Origin: Bacteroidales bacterium
GTDB lineage: Bacteria > Bacteroidota > Bacteroidia > Bacteroidales > Paludibacteraceae
DNA length: 64,000 bases
NCBI GenBank assembly: GCA_015061115.1
Contig: SUXE01000016.1
Span: forward strand, 1 to 64,000
Direction: 5' to 3'
Shown: in pieces, positions 5,714 through 16,087 of the stretch
Position numbering within the stretch: position 1 is the stretch's first letter
Layout: each line of letters opens with the position of its first letter
Translations under genes and position numbers: made by a program
Notes under the pieces: model-generated
Databases searched by the model: none
What the model saw: only the letters and a program-made list of their open reading frames with translations
What the model was told of the DNA's origin: nothing

Positions 5714-8122
5714 ATGGTGATGGTCAGTAAAAATGGCGGTGATGGAGTTAATGCCGTCGCAACAACACAGCAGAACACAGCTGCTGGAAGCAATAGTGGT
5801 TTTTCTATTGCTGATGTATTGGCCTCTTTTGGGGCACATTGGTATTGGTTTATAATATCGGTGGCAATCTGTTTGTCTGTTGCGTGGTATCATTTGGCAA
5901 CAACATCGCCTGTGTATACAAGATCTGCGATGCTTCTCATAAAGGATGAGAGCAAAGGAGCTTCTGTTGCAAACATTGCGTCAGAGATGCAGGATATTGG
6001 GTTGGTTGCAAGCAAATCCAATCTTAGCAATGAATTGATTTCATTGAAATCTCCTACATTGATGACACAAGTTGTGAGAGAATTGCAATTGATGGATTAT
6101 TATAAGATTCCTGTTGAACTTAGGGAACAAGATATATATGGGAAGTCACCTGTTAAAGTCATATTTGATGCTTCCAAAAAAGAAGACATCGATTTTGTTT
6201 CATTTAAGATCATGTTGAAGGATGACGACGAAGTCGAATTGTATGATTTCAATAACAAGGGCGTCGAGGACAACAAAAAAGTCATTGTTAAAATTGGAGA
6301 TACCATCTCAACCCAAACACCAGTAGGACATCTTATGATTTTTCATACTGGAGTAGAAGGTTGTAATTATAAGAACATTAATTATTATCGTACTAGTGTC
6401 GATGCTGCTACTAATACGTATAATGTAGCACTTTCTGTAGGTTTGGTAGATAAACAATCGACAGTTGTTAATCTGTCGATTACTGACGAATCTATTGAAA
6501 GAGCGACAGACGTGATAAAAACGGTAATAAATGTATATAATGACAATTGGGTACACGATAAGAACAGAATTGCAGAAAGTACTTCTGAATTTATATCCTC
6601 TCGTCTTGGTGTGATAGAGTCGGAATTGACTGGAATTGATAAGAATATTGCGAACTTTAAGGGAAAGAACCTGCTGCCGGATATTACGGCTGTATCCCAG
6701 TTGTATTTGCAGCAGAATTCTGCGACAAAAGATCGTTTGCTTGAGTTGAACAATCAGTTGTCTATGCTTGAGTATATTCAAGATATTCTTAGAGAACAGA
6801 ATTTTGACAATCCATTGCCAATTTCTTCAAGTATGTCCAGTGGAAATGTTCAAAGTCAGATAGCGGAGTATAATAAGATTTTGCTTGAACGAAATAGAAT
6901 GCTTGCAAACAGTAGTGAGAACCATCCATTGGTAAAAGACCAGACAAAGCACCTGAATGCAATGCAGTCGGTGATCTTGCAGAGTGTGAACAATGAGATT
7001 GCCTCCCTATCAATGCAGATTAAGAATGTAAATGCGCAGGAGTCAAGAACTGAACGTCAGTTGGCGAGAAATCCTAATCAGGCTAAGTATTTGTTGTCTG
7101 AGGAACGTCAACAGAAAGTCATGGAGGGATTGTATTTGTTCTTGTTGCAGAAACGAGAGGAAAATGCTTTGTCTCAAGCATTTACGGCTTACAATACCCG
7201 TTTGATTACAGAACCGCGTGGAAGTAATGCTCCTGTAGCTCCTTTCCGTCCAATGATATGGATGTTAGCTCTTGTTGCTGGATTGCTGATTCCAGCAGCT
7301 ATTATGATTTTGATAGAAATGAGCAACACAACGATCCGAGGCCGTCAGGATGTAGAAAGATTAGCTGTGCCATTTGCAGGAGAGATACCTCAGTGTACTA
7401 AAAAGGAAGGAAACACAGAAGGCGGAATCACTCTTGTTGTCAAGGAAAATTGTCGTAATATCATAAATGAGGCATTTCGTGTTGTACGAACGAATGTAGA
7501 CTTTATGCTTGGCAAAGGCAAACTTCACAAAGTAGTGATGTTCACTTCTTTAAATCCTGGCAGTGGAAAAAGCTTCGTTTCTGCTAACCTTGCTTATTGT
7601 ATGTCGCTTAAGAAGAAGAAGGTAGTCGCAGTAGATTTGGATTTACGTAGAGCCTCATTGTCTCAAGTAGTTGACAGACCTCATCGTGGAGTCGTTGACT
7701 ATTTAAATGGAGAAAAAAAGAGTTGGAGAGATGTTTTGGTACATGTTGAGGATAGCACATTCGATGTGATTCCAGTTGGTGAAGTGCCACCAAATCCAAC
7801 AGAATTGTTGTTTAATGAGGATTATCTTCCAAGGATGATTGAAGAACTTAAACAAGAGTATGATTATGTGTTTATCGACTGTCCTCCTGTCGATGTCGTT
7901 GCGGATGCGAATGTTATCTCAGAGTATGTTGATATGGCATTGTTTGTTGTCCGTGCGGGATTGATGAAAAAGGATATGTTGCCAATTGTTGACACATTCT
8001 ACAACCAGAAAAAATTCCCGTCTCTTTCATTGATTCTAAATGGCACTTCAGTGACTAAGACTATGGGAACAAAATATGGCTATGGCTATGGCTATGGTTA
8101 TGGTAATTATATTAAAGAATAA
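5714..8122 (+). CDS. Wzc-type polysaccharide co-polymerase / BY-kinase
   Basis: This inner-membrane protein controls chain length and export of the polysaccharide and phosphorylates its own tyrosine tail. The 802 residues hold a first membrane segment near residues 38-58 (WFIISVAICLSVAWY), a long periplasmic Wzz/GNVR-type region, a second membrane segment near 513-535 and a cytoplasmic kinase. The kinase has Walker A NPGSGKS (about 614), Walker A' VVAVDLDLRRAS and Walker B YVFIDCPP. The end is a tyrosine cluster, KYGYGYGYGYGNY, encoded by five tandem 6-bp units. Kinase and Wzz parts are fused in one chain. No outer-membrane Wza export gene lies in the locus, so it must be supplied from elsewhere. 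Confidence 0.92.
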   Translation: MVMVSKNGGDGVNAVATTQQNTAAGSNSGFSIADVLASFGAHWYWFIISVAICLSVAWYHLATTSPVYTRSAMLLIKDESKGASVANIASEMQDIGLVASKSNLSNELISLKSPTLMTQVVRELQLMDYYKIPVELREQDIYGKSPVKVIFDASKKEDIDFVSFKIMLKDDDEVELYDFNNKGVEDNKKVIVKIGDTISTQTPVGHLMIFHTGVEGCNYKNINYYRTSVDAATNTYNVALSVGLVDKQSTVVNLSITDESIERATDVIKTVINVYNDNWVHDKNRIAESTSEFISSRLGVIESELTGIDKNIANFKGKNLLPDITAVSQLYLQQNSATKDRLLELNNQLSMLEYIQDILREQNFDNPLPISSSMSSGNVQSQIAEYNKILLERNRMLANSSENHPLVKDQTKHLNAMQSVILQSVNNEIASLSMQIKNVNAQESRTERQLARNPNQAKYLLSEERQQKVMEGLYLFLLQKREENALSQAFTAYNTRLITEPRGSNAPVAPFRPMIWMLALVAGLLIPAAIMILIEMSNTTIRGRQDVERLAVPFAGEIPQCTKKEGNTEGGITLVVKENCRNIINEAFRVVRTNVDFMLGKGKLHKVVMFTSLNPGSGKSFVSANLAYCMSLKKKKVVAVDLDLRRASLSQVVDRPHRGVVDYLNGEKKSWRDVLVHVEDSTFDVIPVGEVPPNPTELLFNEDYLPRMIEELKQEYDYVFIDCPPVDVVADANVISEYVDMALFVVRAGLMKKDMLPIVDTFYNQKKFPSLSLILNGTSVTKTMGTKYGYGYGYGYGNYIKE
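8075..8104 (+). repeat. Hexanucleotide repeat encoding the Tyr-Gly tail
   Basis: Five tandem units of tatggc/tatggt encode alternating Tyr-Gly. Slippage by one unit would add or remove one Tyr-Gly pair without a frameshift. Confidence 0.85.
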
Positions 8123-8152
8123 AACAGAAATAAATTTTACTGAGATACTAAA

Positions 8153-10066
8153 ATGAAAGGCCTGTTTAGTAAATTTACGCATTGGTATTTTTCTAAAGAT
8201 GCGTTGTCATATTGGTTGGTATTGCTTATGGACTGTCTGATTGTTATCGGAACCAGTTTCTTTGTACATGCCATGGTTACAAGTGGTGCTAGTACACTTG
8301 CCGATTTCGGTCCATTGTTACTGACATTTTGTGCTTACTTGGTGTTTTATCTTATCGGATTTAAGTTAAGGTATACATACAGTGGAGTGTTGAGATACTC
8401 TTCGTTTGTTGATTTGATGCGTTTATGGTCTGCTACTGTAATTGCTATTACATTGATTTTTATTGTAAGACATACTACAGACATTGATCGATATTTGAGA
8501 CCATTGACATGGAATGAGTTGCTAGCTACGTGCGTTATGTCAACTTTGATTATGTGCTTTGTCCGCATAATGACAAAATATTTCTATGATGTTTATTTTG
8601 TGGAAGCTTCTGTTCAAAGAGTGTTCATTTATGGAGTAAAAGAGGGTGGTGTCGCTTTGGCAAAAAGTATCCAGGCACAAGAATCTAAGTATGAAGTTAC
8701 AGGTTTTGTTTCTGATGTTGAAAGTGACGCGCATCATTTGCTGATGGGAGTGAAGATTTACGCAAATGACGACAAGTTGGTCAGCAGAATGCGTCAGAAG
8801 AATGCTACGGTGTTGATGGTGTCGCCTTTGAAATCAGAGGCAATTAGAAATAATCAACAGATGGCAGATGCATTGGCTGAAGCAGGAATCAAAATCTTGA
8901 TGTATAACCAACAGGAGTGGGATGGAAAAAGTGACTTGCGATATACTCATTTGAAAGAAGTAGACGTGGAGGATTTGCTGCCACGTAACCAGATAGAAGT
9001 TGATTTGGATGCGATCAGCAACGTCTTAAAAGGAAAGAGTATTTTGATTACAGGTGCTGCAGGTTCAATCGGATCTGAGATAGTAAGACAAGTTTCAGAG
9101 TTCAAACCTAGCCAGTTGGTCCTTGTTGATCAAGCTGAGACACCTCTTCATGACATCAGATTGATGATGGCTCGCAAGTTCCCTGACATTCCAGCTGAAA
9201 CAGTGACTGCAAGTATTCATCACAGGATTCATATGGAAATGTTGTTTGAAAAATACAAACCAGAGTATGTATTCCATGCTGCGGCATATAAGCATGTGCC
9301 GATGATGGAGGACAATCCGGGCGAGGCGGTCGTAAATAACATTGACGGCACACGTATTATGGCGGATTTGGCTGTCAAATACGGAGTGAAAAAGTTTGTG
9401 ATGGTATCTACAGATAAGGCTGTTAATCCAACAAATGTGATGGGATGTTCAAAACGTATCTGTGAGATGTATTGCCAGAGTTTGGATAAAGAGATCAAGG
9501 AAGGAAAAATTAAGGGCTGTACTGAATTTGTTACCACACGATTTGGTAACGTTCTTGGTTCCAACGGTTCAGTGATTCCATTGTTTAAGGAACAACTCAA
9601 AGCAGGAGGTCCGCTTACTGTGACGCATCCTGATATTATCCGATATTTTATGTTGATACCGGAGGCTTGCAAACTGGTACTTCAGGCTGGAACTATGGGC
9701 CATGGAGGAGAAATATTTGTTTTTGATATGGGAAAACCGGTTCGTATTGCGGATTTGGCAAAACGAATTATTCTACTTTCCGGAGCAACCAATGTCGAAA
9801 TCAAATATACTGGTTTACGAGATGGAGAGAAATTGTATGAGGAATTGCTGAATAAGGAGGAAAACACAAAACCTTCTTCTCATCCAAAGATTAAATTGGC
9901 TTCTGTTCGTGAACTTGGATATTCGGAAGTATGTAGCCAGATAAGCAAGCTTATCGAGATCACAAAGAATGGTTATGACGATATGGGCATTGTTAGACAG
10001 ATGAAAGTATTGGTGCCCGAGTTCAAGAGCAAACATTCAAAATACGAGGTGCTTGACAAAGAGTAA
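8153..10066 (+). CDS. PglF/CapD-type membrane-bound UDP-GlcNAc 4,6-dehydratase
   Basis: The 637-residue protein has four to five N-terminal membrane segments (about 15-130), a CoA-binding-like middle domain and a C-terminal short-chain dehydrogenase domain. The NAD motif is ITGAAGSIGSE (about 298-308). The catalytic stretch STDKAVNPTNVMGCSKR carries Met in place of the usual Tyr, as in the large PglF/FlaA1-type dehydratases. Members convert UDP-GlcNAc to the 4-keto-6-deoxy sugar. With PglE- and PglD-like genes near the end of the same locus, the likely product is a UDP-bacillosamine-type sugar. It follows the kinase gene by 30 bp. Confidence 0.88.
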   Translation: MKGLFSKFTHWYFSKDALSYWLVLLMDCLIVIGTSFFVHAMVTSGASTLADFGPLLLTFCAYLVFYLIGFKLRYTYSGVLRYSSFVDLMRLWSATVIAITLIFIVRHTTDIDRYLRPLTWNELLATCVMSTLIMCFVRIMTKYFYDVYFVEASVQRVFIYGVKEGGVALAKSIQAQESKYEVTGFVSDVESDAHHLLMGVKIYANDDKLVSRMRQKNATVLMVSPLKSEAIRNNQQMADALAEAGIKILMYNQQEWDGKSDLRYTHLKEVDVEDLLPRNQIEVDLDAISNVLKGKSILITGAAGSIGSEIVRQVSEFKPSQLVLVDQAETPLHDIRLMMARKFPDIPAETVTASIHHRIHMEMLFEKYKPEYVFHAAAYKHVPMMEDNPGEAVVNNIDGTRIMADLAVKYGVKKFVMVSTDKAVNPTNVMGCSKRICEMYCQSLDKEIKEGKIKGCTEFVTTRFGNVLGSNGSVIPLFKEQLKAGGPLTVTHPDIIRYFMLIPEACKLVLQAGTMGHGGEIFVFDMGKPVRIADLAKRIILLSGATNVEIKYTGLRDGEKLYEELLNKEENTKPSSHPKIKLASVRELGYSEVCSQISKLIEITKNGYDDMGIVRQMKVLVPEFKSKHSKYEVLDKE

Positions 10067-10118
10067 TAGTTTATTTGCTTTAAGTTAGGCTGTATACAAA
10101 AGAGGACAACTACATAAA

Positions 10119-11672
10119 ATGGCAGAATCAAGAGTTCAAAAGACATTGTTGAATGCAAAAGTGAATTTGATATTTTACTTTTTGAATTTGGCAGTCACCT
10201 TTTTTTCTAGAAAAGTCTTCCTAGATTCGTTAGGCGCGGATTTTTTTGGATTGACTTCTACTATCGGAGGTTTCATTGGATTTCTAAGTTTGGTGGAACT
10301 TGGTATTGGAAATGCTATCAGTTTTACTCTGTATAAACCGATGTATGATAAGGATTATCCAAAATTAAATGAGATAGTTTCTGTCTTAGGATACTTCTAC
10401 TATATAGTAGGTTTTATAATTCTTGGTTGTGGTATTGTTTTGGCGATAATGTTCCCATTTATGTTTGAGGGAAAGGGTGTATCGTTACTTTTGGTATATT
10501 CAGTGTTTTTCTCTTTTTTGGCATCGGTTCTTTTAACTTACTTCGTTAATTTCAGGCAATCAATTCTAAATGCAGATCAGAGAAGTTATGTTGTAAATGG
10601 GTGCACACAGGGAGCCTCGATTATATGTTATTTTTTGCAGATGATAGTCGTGTATTACACAAAAAATCCTTATTTGTGGGTCCTGATTTCTTTACTTACA
10701 AGTATAGGATGTGCTATCTACTTGAATGTCAAGATAAATCGTTTATATCCATGGCTTGATGCTAAAATCAGATTGGGAAAAGAAAAATGGAGGGAGTATC
10801 CTGAAATTATCAAGAAGACAAAGCAGTTGATGCTTCACAAGATATCCCAATTTGCACAGTTGCAGATTCGTCCATTGATTATGTTCAATTTTGTATCATT
10901 GGAATCAATTGGTAAATATGACAACTATAATCTTACAGCAGGAAAGACATCATCTTTGATCGCATATGTACTGAGTGGTAATGTTGCAGGAGTAGGAAAT
11001 TTGATTGCAGAAGGAAATAAGGAAAAAATACATAAGGTATATTGGGAGTTTTTTGCTTTGAAATTCTTTGTCGCAGGTGTATTGTCTTTTGGATTATGGC
11101 ATTTGACAGAGCCGTTTTTGACATGTTGGCTTGGAGAACAATATTTATTGACAAAGCTACTTCTTTTCCTTATCATCGTGAATGAGTTCATTTTGCAAAT
11201 AAGATATACCACAGATTCGTTCATTATGGGGTATGGACTTTTTCAGGATGTTTGGGCACCTGCCGTTGAGACGGTTATTTCCATTATTGTCGCTGTATTA
11301 GGTGGATATTATTGGGGATTGGAAGGTGTTATGTTGGGAACGATTGTTAGTATGATTATAATCGTATGCATTTGGAAACCGTATTTTTTGTTTAAGGAAG
11401 GGCTAAAAGAGAGTATATGGGGATATTGGATAAATTTTGCTAAATATTCAGTAAGTTTACTTTTTGCAATTGTTATAGGAAACTATTGTATACAATTTTT
11501 GACATTAGATCCTTCAGAGTCATATTCAATGTGGGGCATTTATGCTGTGATTATCACATTGGTGTTTTCTGTGATCTTTTTTGTTTTCTTGTTTTTGTTT
11601 AATGAGGGAATGAGAGACTTGTCGGCTCGTATTAGAACAATGATAACGTCAAAATTTGGAGCAAAAAAATAG
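10119..11672 (+). CDS. Wzx-type oligosaccharide flippase
   Basis: The 517-residue protein is hydrophobic through most of its length, with about 12-14 membrane segments, and begins with a pattern usual in polysaccharide flippases (NLAVTFFSRKVFLDSLGADFFGL). Members of this MOP-exporter family move lipid-linked repeat units across the inner membrane. Its place between the dehydratase and the glycosyltransferase genes, and the single EpsG/Wzy gene in the same locus, support a Wzx/Wzy-dependent pathway. The family rests on hydrophobic pattern and context rather than on catalytic residues. Confidence 0.85.
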   Translation: MAESRVQKTLLNAKVNLIFYFLNLAVTFFSRKVFLDSLGADFFGLTSTIGGFIGFLSLVELGIGNAISFTLYKPMYDKDYPKLNEIVSVLGYFYYIVGFIILGCGIVLAIMFPFMFEGKGVSLLLVYSVFFSFLASVLLTYFVNFRQSILNADQRSYVVNGCTQGASIICYFLQMIVVYYTKNPYLWVLISLLTSIGCAIYLNVKINRLYPWLDAKIRLGKEKWREYPEIIKKTKQLMLHKISQFAQLQIRPLIMFNFVSLESIGKYDNYNLTAGKTSSLIAYVLSGNVAGVGNLIAEGNKEKIHKVYWEFFALKFFVAGVLSFGLWHLTEPFLTCWLGEQYLLTKLLLFLIIVNEFILQIRYTTDSFIMGYGLFQDVWAPAVETVISIIVAVLGGYYWGLEGVMLGTIVSMIIIVCIWKPYFLFKEGLKESIWGYWINFAKYSVSLLFAIVIGNYCIQFLTLDPSESYSMWGIYAVIITLVFSVIFFVFLFLFNEGMRDLSARIRTMITSKFGAKK

Positions 11673-11839
11673 TGCTTTTTGAAAAGACAGTGTTTTTTGA
11701 AGTGTTGATTAAAAGGAAACAAATAGTTGAAAGAAATATTATTTAAGGCACCTATATGACGGATTGTTAGATATTTTTCCTTTGAGACTAGAAGTAAGTT
11801 TGCTGATTCAGATCACACTCTTATAATAAAAATTCATAT

Positions 11840-12985
11840 ATGAAGAAGGAAGTGCTTTTTATGATGGATAGTTTGACATGCGGTGGAGCGGAAAAAAGTA
11901 TGGTGAGTTTGCTGCCGCTGTTGGATTATGATAAGGTTAATGTGACTTTGTTGCTTTTTGCTAGAGGTGGTGTTTTTGAAATGTATGTTCCGGATCAGGT
12001 AAAGATTGTTAAACTATGTTTGCCGTCTGATATAAAAATGAAAATGTCGCTTTTACGCTATTCTTTTCAAATAAGGAAAAATAAGTTTATTGGGAAAAAA
12101 GAGCATTTGGCGGAAACATATTGGAAGTGTGTAGAAGATAGTTTGCCAAATTATAAGGACTCTTTTGATGTCGCAATCGCTTACCAACAAGGATTCCCTT
12201 CATATTATGTCGCAAATAAAATAGTCGCAAAAAAGAAAATAGCTTGGGTAAATGCGGATTTGCAAAAGGCAGGGTACAGTAGCGTTTTCAATTCAAAAAT
12301 ATATGGGAAATATGACAATGTTGTCGGAGTAAGTGATGCTGTGTCTGAATTTCTTGTATCACAGAAATATGTTGAGGATGAATCGAAGGTGGTGACTGTA
12401 TATGATATCCTAAATACAGAGTTGATCCGTTCCATGTCTAAAGCGGATGGATTTACGGATGATTTTGATGGAATACGTTTGTTGACGGTAGGTCGTATGG
12501 TTCCTCCCAAAGCGTATGATTTGGCTGTCATGGCTGCAGAAGAATTAAAGACAAGAGGCTATAAATTCAGATGGAGTTTTGTTGGAGATGGTTCGGATCG
12601 TCCAATGGTGGAAAAAATGATTGTTGACCGACGGTTGGAAGGTTATGTCGAATTGTTGGGTGAAAAGCCTAATCCTTATCCATATATGGCAGCTTGTGAT
12701 ATTTATGTTCAGACCTCACGGTTTGAAGGATTCGGATTGACGGTTACTGAGGCTAGACTTTTGGGTAAGGCTGAAGTGTGTACAAATTTCCCGGCTGCAT
12801 ATAATCAGATAGTGGATGGAGAGAACGGTATTATATGTGAGATGGATCCTAAATCTATTGCTGACAAGATTGAAATGTTGATGACCAATAAGGAACTGAA
12901 GGAGCATTTGGAAACAACAGTTCAAAAGGAAGTTAATAACACTGCTGAGACAGAAAGTGCGAAGGTAAGAACAATGTTGTCATAA
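11840..12985 (+). CDS. Family 4 glycosyltransferase
   Basis: The 381-residue protein has the GT-B start MMDSLTCGGAEKSMVSLLP and the C-terminal nucleotide-sugar site LLTVGRMVPPKAYDLAVMAAEEL, then EGFGLTVTEARLLG with the conserved glutamates. Such retaining enzymes add one sugar to the lipid-linked intermediate on the cytoplasmic face. It is clearly related to the GT4 at 17127: both share NPYPY..ACDIY and a D-G-x-x-GII stretch. A 167-bp AT-rich gap separates it from the flippase gene; I find no clear promoter in it. The sugar cannot be told from sequence. Confidence 0.88.
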   Translation: MKKEVLFMMDSLTCGGAEKSMVSLLPLLDYDKVNVTLLLFARGGVFEMYVPDQVKIVKLCLPSDIKMKMSLLRYSFQIRKNKFIGKKEHLAETYWKCVEDSLPNYKDSFDVAIAYQQGFPSYYVANKIVAKKKIAWVNADLQKAGYSSVFNSKIYGKYDNVVGVSDAVSEFLVSQKYVEDESKVVTVYDILNTELIRSMSKADGFTDDFDGIRLLTVGRMVPPKAYDLAVMAAEELKTRGYKFRWSFVGDGSDRPMVEKMIVDRRLEGYVELLGEKPNPYPYMAACDIYVQTSRFEGFGLTVTEARLLGKAEVCTNFPAAYNQIVDGENGIICEMDPKSIADKIEMLMTNKELKEHLETTVQKEVNNTAETESAKVRTMLS

Positions 12986-12995
12986 ATTGAACAAT

Positions 12996-14117
12996 ATGAA
13001 AGTAGCTACAATAACTTGTCATCGTGTATATAACCATGGTGCTGCATTACAAGCATGGGCTTTGGCGTCATATATAAAGAGAGAAGGACATGAAGTCAAT
13101 ATAATAGACTATCGTCCGGAATATTTGAGCGGACAATTTGAATGGAAGGTAAATAATCCACGTTTCGACAAGCCTATTGTGCGTTGGTTGTATTTATTAG
13201 CGAAGTATCCTTCATGGAAAAAGTCTCAAAAGCGAAAAATCGCATTTGATTCTTTTGATGCCAAATATATTGCTCCGTTGGTTACTGAAAAAACATATAC
13301 GACGTGTGACGAGTTAAAAAATGATCCGCCGAAAGCAGATGTTTATGTGGCAGGAAGTGATCAAATTTGGAATACAGAGCTGAAGAATGGAACGGATGCT
13401 TCGTTCTATTTGGACTTTGGTGGAACCGAGGTCAGGAAAGTCAGTTATGCGGCCAGTTTCGCGACAAAGTCATTAAGGCAAGGTACAGAAAGCTTTGTCA
13501 AAAGTAAATTAGCAAACTTTGATTCTATAGCTGTAAGAGAACCTTCTGGTCTGAATATTTTGGAGAACATGAATTATTCAGGTTCACTTGTATGCGACCC
13601 GGTTTTCTTGTTGGATGCTGATGTTTGGAGTTCAGAGTATCAGATGGCTGAAGGGTCTGATGAAAAATATGTGTTAGTGTACGATTTTGAAGTCAGTAAT
13701 GAAGTGAAATCTGTAGCTGAAAGAATTGCCAAAGAAAAAGGATTGAAGATATTTTCTATAGGCCCATACCCGTTATCGTATGCCACAAAAAACTATATAA
13801 ATTCAGGTCCTGATGTGTTTGTGGCATTAGTAAAAAATGCGACATGTGTTGTAAGTAATTCTTTTCATGCGACTGCTTTTTCTTTTATATTTAAGAGAGA
13901 CTTGTTTGTTGTGAAGCGAGCTGACGGATTGAATTCGAGGATGCAGGAATTATTGTCAAGATATGGGTTATCAGACAGACTTGTTGATAGTAAAGCCCCA
14001 TCTGAGATCCTATTATCTCATATTGACTACGAAAAAGTAGACGATATTTTGAAAGCTGAAATAGAGCGATCAAAAGAATGGCTTATAAATAATATTATAT
14101 CTGAAAAAAATGCCTAA
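12996..14117 (+). CDS. Polysaccharide pyruvyl transferase family protein
   Basis: The 373-residue protein starts MKVATITCHRVYNHGAALQAWAL and carries GSDQIWN and VSNSFHATAFSF, hallmarks of the PS_pyruv_trans family. Members such as CsaB add ketal pyruvate to sugars, but many in Bacteroidales loci are uncharacterised. I took the ATG at 12996, 10 bp after the previous stop, over an in-frame TTG at 12987. Its end overlaps the next gene by 8 bp, which suggests coupled translation. Pyruvate would give the polymer a negative charge; that is inference. Confidence 0.85.
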   Translation: MKVATITCHRVYNHGAALQAWALASYIKREGHEVNIIDYRPEYLSGQFEWKVNNPRFDKPIVRWLYLLAKYPSWKKSQKRKIAFDSFDAKYIAPLVTEKTYTTCDELKNDPPKADVYVAGSDQIWNTELKNGTDASFYLDFGGTEVRKVSYAASFATKSLRQGTESFVKSKLANFDSIAVREPSGLNILENMNYSGSLVCDPVFLLDADVWSSEYQMAEGSDEKYVLVYDFEVSNEVKSVAERIAKEKGLKIFSIGPYPLSYATKNYINSGPDVFVALVKNATCVVSNSFHATAFSFIFKRDLFVVKRADGLNSRMQELLSRYGLSDRLVDSKAPSEILLSHIDYEKVDDILKAEIERSKEWLINNIISEKNA

Positions 14118-15048
14118 GGTCTCTTTTATAATACCGGTTTACAATGCCGAAAAATGTGTGAGCAAATGTCTGGAGAGCATTATTTCTTTGTCATTCAAAG
14201 ATTGGGAAGTGATAATTGTAGATGATGGTTCGAAGGATTCCAGTGCAGAAATATGTGACCATTATGCAGAAAAAGATAGCAGAATAAAAGTATTTCATAA
14301 GTGTAATGGTGGTGTCAGCAGTGCGAGAAACCTTGGCTTGTCTGAAGTGTCTGGGGAATATGTGACATTTGTTGATTCTGATGATTTTGTTAATGAGGAT
14401 TATTTGTCTTTTTTTTCTGATGAAAATGTAAATGAAGATGTTATATTCTCTTCTTATGAAATCATTAATGCAAAGGAACAGAATAAGATACCTTTTGGTG
14501 TAGTTTTGAATGGCAAAAAAGAGGTTGTTGATTTTGTGTCTAAGTATTTGTATACTAAGCATATAATGCCACCTTGGGGCAAAATGTTTAAGTACAGTAT
14601 TGTTCACGATTTAAGGTTTGACGAATCTTTAAGGAGAGGTGAGGACACAAAATTCAGTTTGATGTCTTTGAATAAATGCGAATCGTTGCGGTCTGTAGGA
14701 GATAGTATTTATTATTATGATCTTCCTGTTTCAGAAAGTAAGTATAGAATGAACTTTCAGGAGGCGACATCTCACATGAAATCAATTTTTGAGGCATATG
14801 AGGCGACTGCATTTCGAAATGAATCGTTTGCGGACGGATTATTTCATATATTTATGAACAGTGCAACTGCTGAGATTCAGTATCATCCAATCTCATTCTT
14901 TTTTAATGAAACTGTAAGAAAATGTGCTGAATTTGTAGGAAAAGGTTCGATAAAGGTTAGATTGACATACATATGGTACAATAATATTGTACGAAACTCT
15001 ATTTCTAATTTTTTAAGGGAAAAGAAACAAACACTTAGAAATTTATGA
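14110..15048 (+). CDS. Family 2 glycosyltransferase
   Basis: The N-terminal GT-A domain is typical: VSFIIPVYNAEKCVSKCLES, VIIVDDGSKDSS and the metal-binding FVDSDDF (about residue 93). The 312-residue length fits GT2 enzymes of O-antigen loci. The gene overlaps the pyruvyltransferase-like gene by 8 bp and the next acyltransferase by 4 bp (ATGA), so the three should be translated together. Donor and acceptor are unknown. Confidence 0.9.
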   Translation: MPKVSFIIPVYNAEKCVSKCLESIISLSFKDWEVIIVDDGSKDSSAEICDHYAEKDSRIKVFHKCNGGVSSARNLGLSEVSGEYVTFVDSDDFVNEDYLSFFSDENVNEDVIFSSYEIINAKEQNKIPFGVVLNGKKEVVDFVSKYLYTKHIMPPWGKMFKYSIVHDLRFDESLRRGEDTKFSLMSLNKCESLRSVGDSIYYYDLPVSESKYRMNFQEATSHMKSIFEAYEATAFRNESFADGLFHIFMNSATAEIQYHPISFFFNETVRKCAEFVGKGSIKVRLTYIWYNNIVRNSISNFLREKKQTLRNL

Positions 15049-16040
15049 AGGAAAGGGTTCTTTATCTTGATGTGGTGAGAATTATTGCATGTTTAATGGT
15101 AATAATGATGCATTCTCCAGTTGTATTACATGAAAGCGAAAATAGTACACTGCCAGCATTGATATCATTGTTGATGTTGCCATGTAATGGTTTGTTCTTT
15201 ATGACAAGTGGAGCTTTGCTGTTAGGTACGGGTATGCCGTATGGCAAATTTATGATGAAGAGACTTATCCGATTGTTTTTTCCAGTGTTTGTATGGAGTG
15301 TTGTATATATATTTGTTGACGCGTATATGTATGATATTCCATTCAGAGAGTCGCTTTTACAAATTTGTTGGATTCCATTCCATTATGTAAATGCAAATCA
15401 AGCCTTATGGTTTGTTTATGCTCTTTTAGGATGCTATTTTATTGTTCCCATTGTGGAACCTTGGTTACAAAGGTCATCAAAGAGAGAGGTTGAAACACTA
15501 TTGTTAATGTGGATTGTCTCTATTGGTCTGCCCATGGTAACGTGTTACATAAACATACCAAAATTTGACCATCTTTCTTCTTGGTATTATTTGGGAGGCT
15601 TTTTCGGATATTTGCTTATGGGGTGGTATATGACAAAATATGAAATATCATGGAAAAAAATAGTCATATCTCTCATATTGGCGTTTTTATTTTATGTGGT
15701 GGTAAATATTCAAAGTCCATCTGATTGGAAATATTACTGTTATTTGCATCCGTCCACGGTATGTTACTCTTTCGGATTGTTTGGTATGATTATGAAGTTG
15801 GTTCCAGCCAATTGTTCTGATAAAGTAAAAAGTATATTGGCTTCATTGTCCGCATGTTCCTTTGGGGTATATTTGATACATGTTTTATTCCTTTCTAAAT
15901 TTCTGAAAAATACTGATTTTTTAGATTCAATGTCAATGGAATGTGCTATAGTAGCCAGATGGTTTTTGACGACAATCGTTTGCTTTTCAATTGTCATGCT
16001 GCTGAGAAAATTACCTTTCAGCAAATATGTAATTGGATGA
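15045..16040 (+). CDS. Family 3 acyltransferase (integral membrane)
   Basis: The 331-residue protein starts RVLYLDVVRIIACLMVIMMHSP, with the Arg and His of the acyltransferase_3 (OafA/WecH-like) family, and has about ten membrane segments. Such proteins acetylate sugars at the membrane. The start overlaps the preceding stop (ATGA). It is a close relative of the next gene: both begin MKER.(I/L)YLD.(I/V)R and share HSP, suggesting tandem duplication. Another member may transfer a different acyl group; the substrate is not visible. Confidence 0.87.
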   Translation: MKERVLYLDVVRIIACLMVIMMHSPVVLHESENSTLPALISLLMLPCNGLFFMTSGALLLGTGMPYGKFMMKRLIRLFFPVFVWSVVYIFVDAYMYDIPFRESLLQICWIPFHYVNANQALWFVYALLGCYFIVPIVEPWLQRSSKREVETLLLMWIVSIGLPMVTCYINIPKFDHLSSWYYLGGFFGYLLMGWYMTKYEISWKKIVISLILAFLFYVVVNIQSPSDWKYYCYLHPSTVCYSFGLFGMIMKLVPANCSDKVKSILASLSACSFGVYLIHVLFLSKFLKNTDFLDSMSMECAIVARWFLTTIVCFSIVMLLRKLPFSKYVIG

Positions 16041-16087
16041 TCAATATGTTTATTAGAAGATAATGTTTTACAAAAGAAATAGTTAAC

